From contig NZ_CABTZR010000030.1 in the NCBI RefSeq assembly GCF_902489365.1, positions 1 to 24,839 on the forward strand: a DNA stretch of 24,839 nt. The letters are read 5' to 3'. The position numbers were made by a program, and so were the translations under genes. Of the stretch, positions 21,784 through 24,839 are shown in pieces; within the stretch, counting starts at the first letter, position 1, and the number at the start of each line of letters is the position of its first letter. Below the pieces are notes generated by a model that saw only the letters and a list, made by a program, of their open reading frames with translations, was not told the DNA's origin and searched no databases. Origin of the DNA: an uncultured Corynebacterium sp. (GTDB lineage: Bacteria > Actinomycetota > Actinomycetes > Mycobacteriales > Mycobacteriaceae).

Positions 21784-22053
21784 ATGGCTGACTCCACTTA
21801 TCACATCACCTATAAGGCATCCGCAGCCAAGGAGCTACGCAAGCTCGACAGGCCGACACAGAGGCGACTACTTGCTGCAATCGAAGACTTAGCCGTTACC
21901 CCTCGCCCGGATGGAGTAAAGAAACTAAAAGCTTCAGATGACCTGTACAGAATTCGAGTCGGACACTATCGCGTGGTTTATGAAATCATAGACGGAAAAC
22001 TCGTGGTGCTCGTCCTGCGCGTTGCTCACCGACGAGATGTTTACCGGAAATAG
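21784..22053 (+). CDS. RelE/ParE-superfamily toxin
   Basis: An 89-residue protein with the RelE fold pattern: YHITYKASAAKELRKLDRPT, KKLKASDDLYRIRVGHYRVV, YEIIDGKLVVLVLRVAHRRD, VYRK. The arginines (R in YRIRVG, HYR, and the terminal HRRDVYR) are those that bind and cut mRNA on the ribosome in RelE. Length and start are typical. It is co-transcribed with the antitoxin just upstream. Confidence 0.88.
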   Translation: MADSTYHITYKASAAKELRKLDRPTQRRLLAAIEDLAVTPRPDGVKKLKASDDLYRIRVGHYRVVYEIIDGKLVVLVLRVAHRRDVYRK

Positions 22054-22132
22054 GCAAAATTCCTCTCAGATAAACAAAACCGGTTCCACCCTGCCAGAAG
22101 GTGAATACTCCACTTCGATCGGAAGATAGTTC

Positions 22133-22273
22133 TTACACATCTAGATCGATGTCGTGCTCCTTAGCCTTTCCGTCCAGTATTTGCTCGTAAGACTCCAATA
22201 GCCGGCGAGCATTGACTGGGGAGCCGAAAAGATAATCAGTCTCTACCCACGCCGAATAGTTATCCTCTGACAT
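22133..22273 (-). pseudogene. Orphan C-terminal fragment of a YefM antitoxin
   Basis: A 46-residue frame starting at an ATG with AAGGAAGG about nine bases upstream. WVETDYLFGSPVNARRLLES followed by YEQILDGKAKEHDID is the C-terminal toxin-binding half of YefM (in E. coli [20 protein letters not shown]). The N-terminal DNA-binding half is absent, and no YoeB gene follows; the next gene downstream on this strand is the convergent RelE toxin. It is either a remnant or a free neutralising peptide that lacks a repressor function. Start signals look intact, so expression is possible. Confidence 0.7.
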
Positions 22274-22328
22274 CCCGAAACCGCCTTCCTTACCACAACC
22301 ATTATTCCCCCCGAGAGGAGATGAATCC

Positions 22329-22607
22329 ATGCTCTACCTTGTTCCAGGAGCCTTAGCGGGAATCACCTTTTACGCCATTCTCACAGCAGTGAGCTGGGCC
22401 ATCGAAAAAGCCTGGCCACAACGACGTCTAGGCGCACATAGCCGGTTGACCCTCCACTGCCTTGCCGCAGTTGCATTTTCAATTTTTCTCGCCTTGCCTG
22501 GCGGCGGCGGAAATTGGGCCACCCACCTGCAAATTAGCGGGTTCCTACTAGTGGGATGCGTTCTGAGCTGGGTGACTGCAGCGATGAACAACGGAGACAA
22601 TGCCTGA
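22329..22607 (+). CDS. Small membrane protein, unknown family
   Basis: A 92-residue protein with three hydrophobic segments: YLVPGALAGITFYAILTAVSW, LTLHCLAAVAFSIFLALPGG and LQISGFLLVGCVLSWVTAAM, with a basic loop (KAWPQRRLGAHSR) between the first two. GAGAGGAG lies eight bases before the ATG, a strong ribosome binding site. It is divergent from the YefM fragment and of unknown role. Confidence 0.65.
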   Translation: MLYLVPGALAGITFYAILTAVSWAIEKAWPQRRLGAHSRLTLHCLAAVAFSIFLALPGGGGNWATHLQISGFLLVGCVLSWVTAAMNNGDNA

Positions 22608-22629
22608 CGCCGTAGAGCGATAACGTCCC

Positions 22630-23070
22630 TTAATCGTCATTCCTCACATCCCTAATGCATACAAACCCTGTGAGTTGTTCTCCGGGGAGGCATAAGGGCT
22701 TCTTCCCTGCATTTTCTCTTCGCTCATTAACGGAGAAAACGAATTGAGCGAACTGGGGAACAATCTGTACCGATGGAAAAAGCTCCCTTAATTGGCGAGT
22801 AATACGCCATCCCGCGTCGTACCATCGAAATCTATCGAATTGGTCCTTCCAACGCGGACGCTGGCAAAAGCTATCGGGTTTCTCGAGGAAATTCTGCTGG
22901 AATTCCTCCGTCCACTCAAGGATTTCGCTTCCCAGACCGGGCCCAATCCCTAAGTCTTCAGGAAGATAGAATCCGATTCTATTAGCCCCAGAAACTATGA
23001 GTTCTTCAGACGGCCACAGCGAACTTGGGTGGCTGTACTCTGGGCGGAGGAATATTTGCCGATTGGCCAT
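22630..23070 (-). CDS. Hypothetical protein, no recognised family
   Basis: A 146-residue soluble protein starting MANRQIFLRPEYSHPSSLWP. It is rich in aromatic residues (for example RWKDQFDRFRWYDAGWRI) and has no signal peptide or helix spanning the membrane. The frame is open upstream to 23130 but overlaps the region before tRNA-Ser, so the ATG at 23070 is preferred; its ribosome binding site is weak. Proteins of this size and acidic/aromatic style next to accessory genes are often immunity proteins of contact-dependent toxins, but nothing here proves it. It lies between tRNA-Ser(UGA) and toxin-antitoxin remnants. Confidence 0.6.
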   Translation of the reverse strand: MANRQIFLRPEYSHPSSLWPSEELIVSGANRIGFYLPEDLGIGPGLGSEILEWTEEFQQNFLEKPDSFCQRPRWKDQFDRFRWYDAGWRITRQLRELFPSVQIVPQFAQFVFSVNERRENAGKKPLCLPGEQLTGFVCIRDVRNDD

Positions 23071-23136
23071 GGAACCAGAATAGCCCAGTGCCACTGCTAA
23101 ATATACGCAAGATTCTGGTGCAATCACCAAAACAAT

Positions 23137-23224
23137 TGGCGGAGGCGGCGGGATTTGAACCCGCGGTGAGTTTCCCCACGCTGGTTTTCAAGACCAGTGC
23201 ATTCGGCCGCTCTGCCACGCCTCC
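23137..23224 (-). tRNA. tRNA-Ser(UGA)
   Basis: The minus strand gives a class II tRNA: acceptor GGAGGCG with CGCCTCC, anticodon stem-loop ACTGGTCTTGAAAACCAGC with anticodon UGA, long variable arm, T-loop GGTTCAAATCC, discriminator G and an encoded CCA. It differs from the first serine tRNA in anticodon and in having CCA in the gene. Confidence 0.95.
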
Positions 23225-23352
23225 TCGTCACGCGTCAGCATGCACCGCGCGCAACACGTTCAGAGTACTAGACTCCGCCGCGGGAGAAGAATTCGGCTCA
23301 ACACGTCACCGATAATCGCCTCACAACCGCAGGTTCGCCAGTGCTACTCGTC

Positions 23353-24839
23353 CTACTGATTGCTTTGCGACGCCGCGGGTGCGCCATCCGACTCCTCATG
23401 CTGAATGCGCGAGACATGCAGTCGGGCGTGGGCGATGGCGTCGAGAGTGTCGTCGAAGACGTGATTCTCGTGCGCAAGCTGGTCAAATACGCCGAGTTCG
23501 CGCAACACCGGAACATGTTCGGGCTTCGTGGCTGAGAGTAGGACCCGGGTGCCGTGACGTTCAAGGCGCCCGATCGTGTCAGCGAGCATCTGGGCGCCAG
23601 TGGCGTCAATCGTCGTGACATAGCGCATGCGGAGCACGACAACCTTGACCGACGAAGCATCAGCGAGATCGAGGAGGAAATCGTGCGCTGCGCCAAAGAA
23701 GAGTGGGCCTTCCAAGCGGAAGGCGGCGATGTGCTCATCGAGGAGTTCGCGTTCCTTGTCGCGGTGGTCTCCTGTCTCCAGTGGAGCGGCCTCTAACACC
23801 GCCGTGCGGGCGGTATCGCGCAGCGCGAAGAAGCCCGCTATAACAAGGCCAATGAGCACGGCGACGACAAGGTCGAACACGACGGTGGCGGCAGCCGTAA
23901 TAAGCAGGGTGACCCCGTCGCCTTTGGTGGCGCGCATCACCGAGCGGAGGTTCCGCGGATGGATCATCTGGATCGCAGTGGCGATAAGCACGCCGGCGAG
24001 CGCGGCGAGAGGGATCTCGCCCACCCACCGGGCCGCGACGAGCACGGCGACGAGCAAAAGCAGCGAATGGAACACCGCTGCCAGGCGCGTACCCGCGCCT
24101 GCCCGCACGTTGACAGCAGTTCGGGCGATCGCGGCGGTTGCGGGGATCCCGCCGAACAGGGGCGCGACGACGTTGGCCACGCCCTGCCCAAAGAGCTCGC
24201 GGTCAGGATCGTGCCGGTCGCCGACAGTCATTGCGTCGGCAACCGTCGCTGACAGCAACGATTCCAACGCACCGAGCGCTGCGACGGCGACCGCCGCCAG
24301 CAGCAAGGAATCCAAGTGCTCCCACGGGATTTGCGGCCAGCGCGGGGCGGGCAACGTCGACGGGATGTAGCCGATAGTCTTCAGACCGCTGTCTGCCAGC
24401 ATGTTGATGGCCGTCGCGGCAGCTACCAAGACCAGCGCCGCAGGAAAGCCACTACGAACGCGCGCCGCAACCACGATTCCGGCCGCCACCGCCAGCGTCA
24501 TCACCGGTGCCTGCCATGCCGGGGCATCTAACCAAGCTTTGATTGCGCCCCACGCCAACCCGAGGACCTTCTCGCCGTCCACGTCAACACCGAGTGCAGC
24601 AGGCAGCTGCTGGAGGCCGATGATCACCGCAATACCAGCTGTGAAACCTTCGACGACAGGCAACGGCATGTACTTCATCGCGCGGCCAGCGCCGGTGAAT
24701 GCCAGCAAGAGCAGCATGAGCCCCGCCAGCACGCCGACAACGAGCACCCCATCGGCACCATGGTCGGCCACGATGGGGATTAACACGACGGTCATTGCGC
24801 CGGTCGGGCCGCTTACCTGGACGTTGCTACCGCCGAAGA
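23353..24839 (-). CDS. SulP-family anion transporter with STAS domain (5' end cut by window edge)
   Basis: The frame stays open to base 24839, so the start lies outside the window; about 494 residues are visible. FGGSNVQVSGPTGAMTVVLIP at the edge is the conserved SulP segment around helix 3, and several hydrophobic helices follow. Near the C-terminus a STAS domain is seen (FRLEGPLFFGAAHDF, then YVTTIDATGAQML), as in sulfate and bicarbonate transporters of the SLC26/SulP family. The substrate (sulfate, bicarbonate or another anion) cannot be assigned. About 70 N-terminal residues should be missing. Confidence 0.92.
   Translation of the reverse strand, partial: FGGSNVQVSGPTGAMTVVLIPIVADHGADGVLVVGVLAGLMLLLLAFTGAGRAMKYMPLPVVEGFTAGIAVIIGLQQLPAALGVDVDGEKVLGLAWGAIKAWLDAPAWQAPVMTLAVAAGIVVAARVRSGFPAALVLVAAATAINMLADSGLKTIGYIPSTLPAPRWPQIPWEHLDSLLLAAVAVAALGALESLLSATVADAMTVGDRHDPDRELFGQGVANVVAPLFGGIPATAAIARTAVNVRAGAGTRLAAVFHSLLLLVAVLVAARWVGEIPLAALAGVLIATAIQMIHPRNLRSVMRATKGDGVTLLITAAATVVFDLVVAVLIGLVIAGFFALRDTARTAVLEAAPLETGDHRDKERELLDEHIAAFRLEGPLFFGAAHDFLLDLADASSVKVVVLRMRYVTTIDATGAQMLADTIGRLERHGTRVLLSATKPEHVPVLRELGVFDQLAHENHVFDDTLDAIAHARLHVSRIQHEESDGAPAASQSNQ

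Overview
The window looks like the chromosome of a Corynebacterium-type actinobacterium. Core genes are GC-rich, and several promoters have a -10 box only 6-8 bases from the start codon, which suggests leaderless transcripts. Gene content (YhgE/Pip protein, MoeB fused to rhodanese, HisC-like aminotransferase, PucR-type regulator) fits that genus. The genus is inferred from style, not from a marker gene.

Layout, left to right. (1) 1-1866, minus: most of a YhgE/Pip membrane protein, cut by the window edge. (2) 2063-3320: a Nudix hydrolase and, 0.7 kb on, a diverged duplicate of its 3' end. Between them on the minus strand are a 45-residue membrane protein and an orphan signal peptide. (3) 3341-4919: a TetR regulator with two palindromic operators over its start, a DoxX-like partner, and a PIN-domain VapC toxin with an unusually short antitoxin frame. 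(4) 5079-7422, minus: an AT-rich three-gene cassette made of a 25-residue cysteine-rich peptide gene missing from ordinary ORF calls, an MccB-like E1 adenylating enzyme with an N-terminal peptide-clamp domain, and an MFS exporter. The order matches mccA-mccB-mccC of microcin C, but the peptide ends in Gly and carries a CGGCC core. This is the best candidate for an undescribed system. About 0.6 kb without a clear gene separates it from tRNA-Ser(GCU). (5) 8170-13591: a PucR-type regulator divergent from an amino-acid permease, a thiamine-diphosphate 2-keto-acid decarboxylase and an aminotransferase. Together they suggest uptake, transamination and decarboxylation of an aromatic (or branched) amino acid to an aldehyde. 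(6) 13613-19525: a small holin-like membrane protein, then molybdenum-cofactor genes moaD, moeA, mog, moaE and moeB-rhodanese. Moco genes moaE and moeB are separated by 2.1 kb of accessory DNA holding a halocin-C8-like secreted bacteriocin candidate, a small putative immunity membrane protein, a GntR-like remnant and an IS256-family transposase remnant. (7) 19526-19978: no gene, but arrays of TGGTCCC/GGGACCA repeats with a strict 14-base period in both orientations. (8) 19979-22607: DUF1648 membrane protein, class III-like sirtuin, a Phd/RelE toxin-antitoxin pair with a TGTACA operator, a free-standing YefM C-terminal fragment and a small membrane protein. (9) 22630-24839: an unknown protein, tRNA-Ser(UGA), and a SulP anion transporter cut by the right edge.

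All functional calls come from motifs read by eye; no database search was run.
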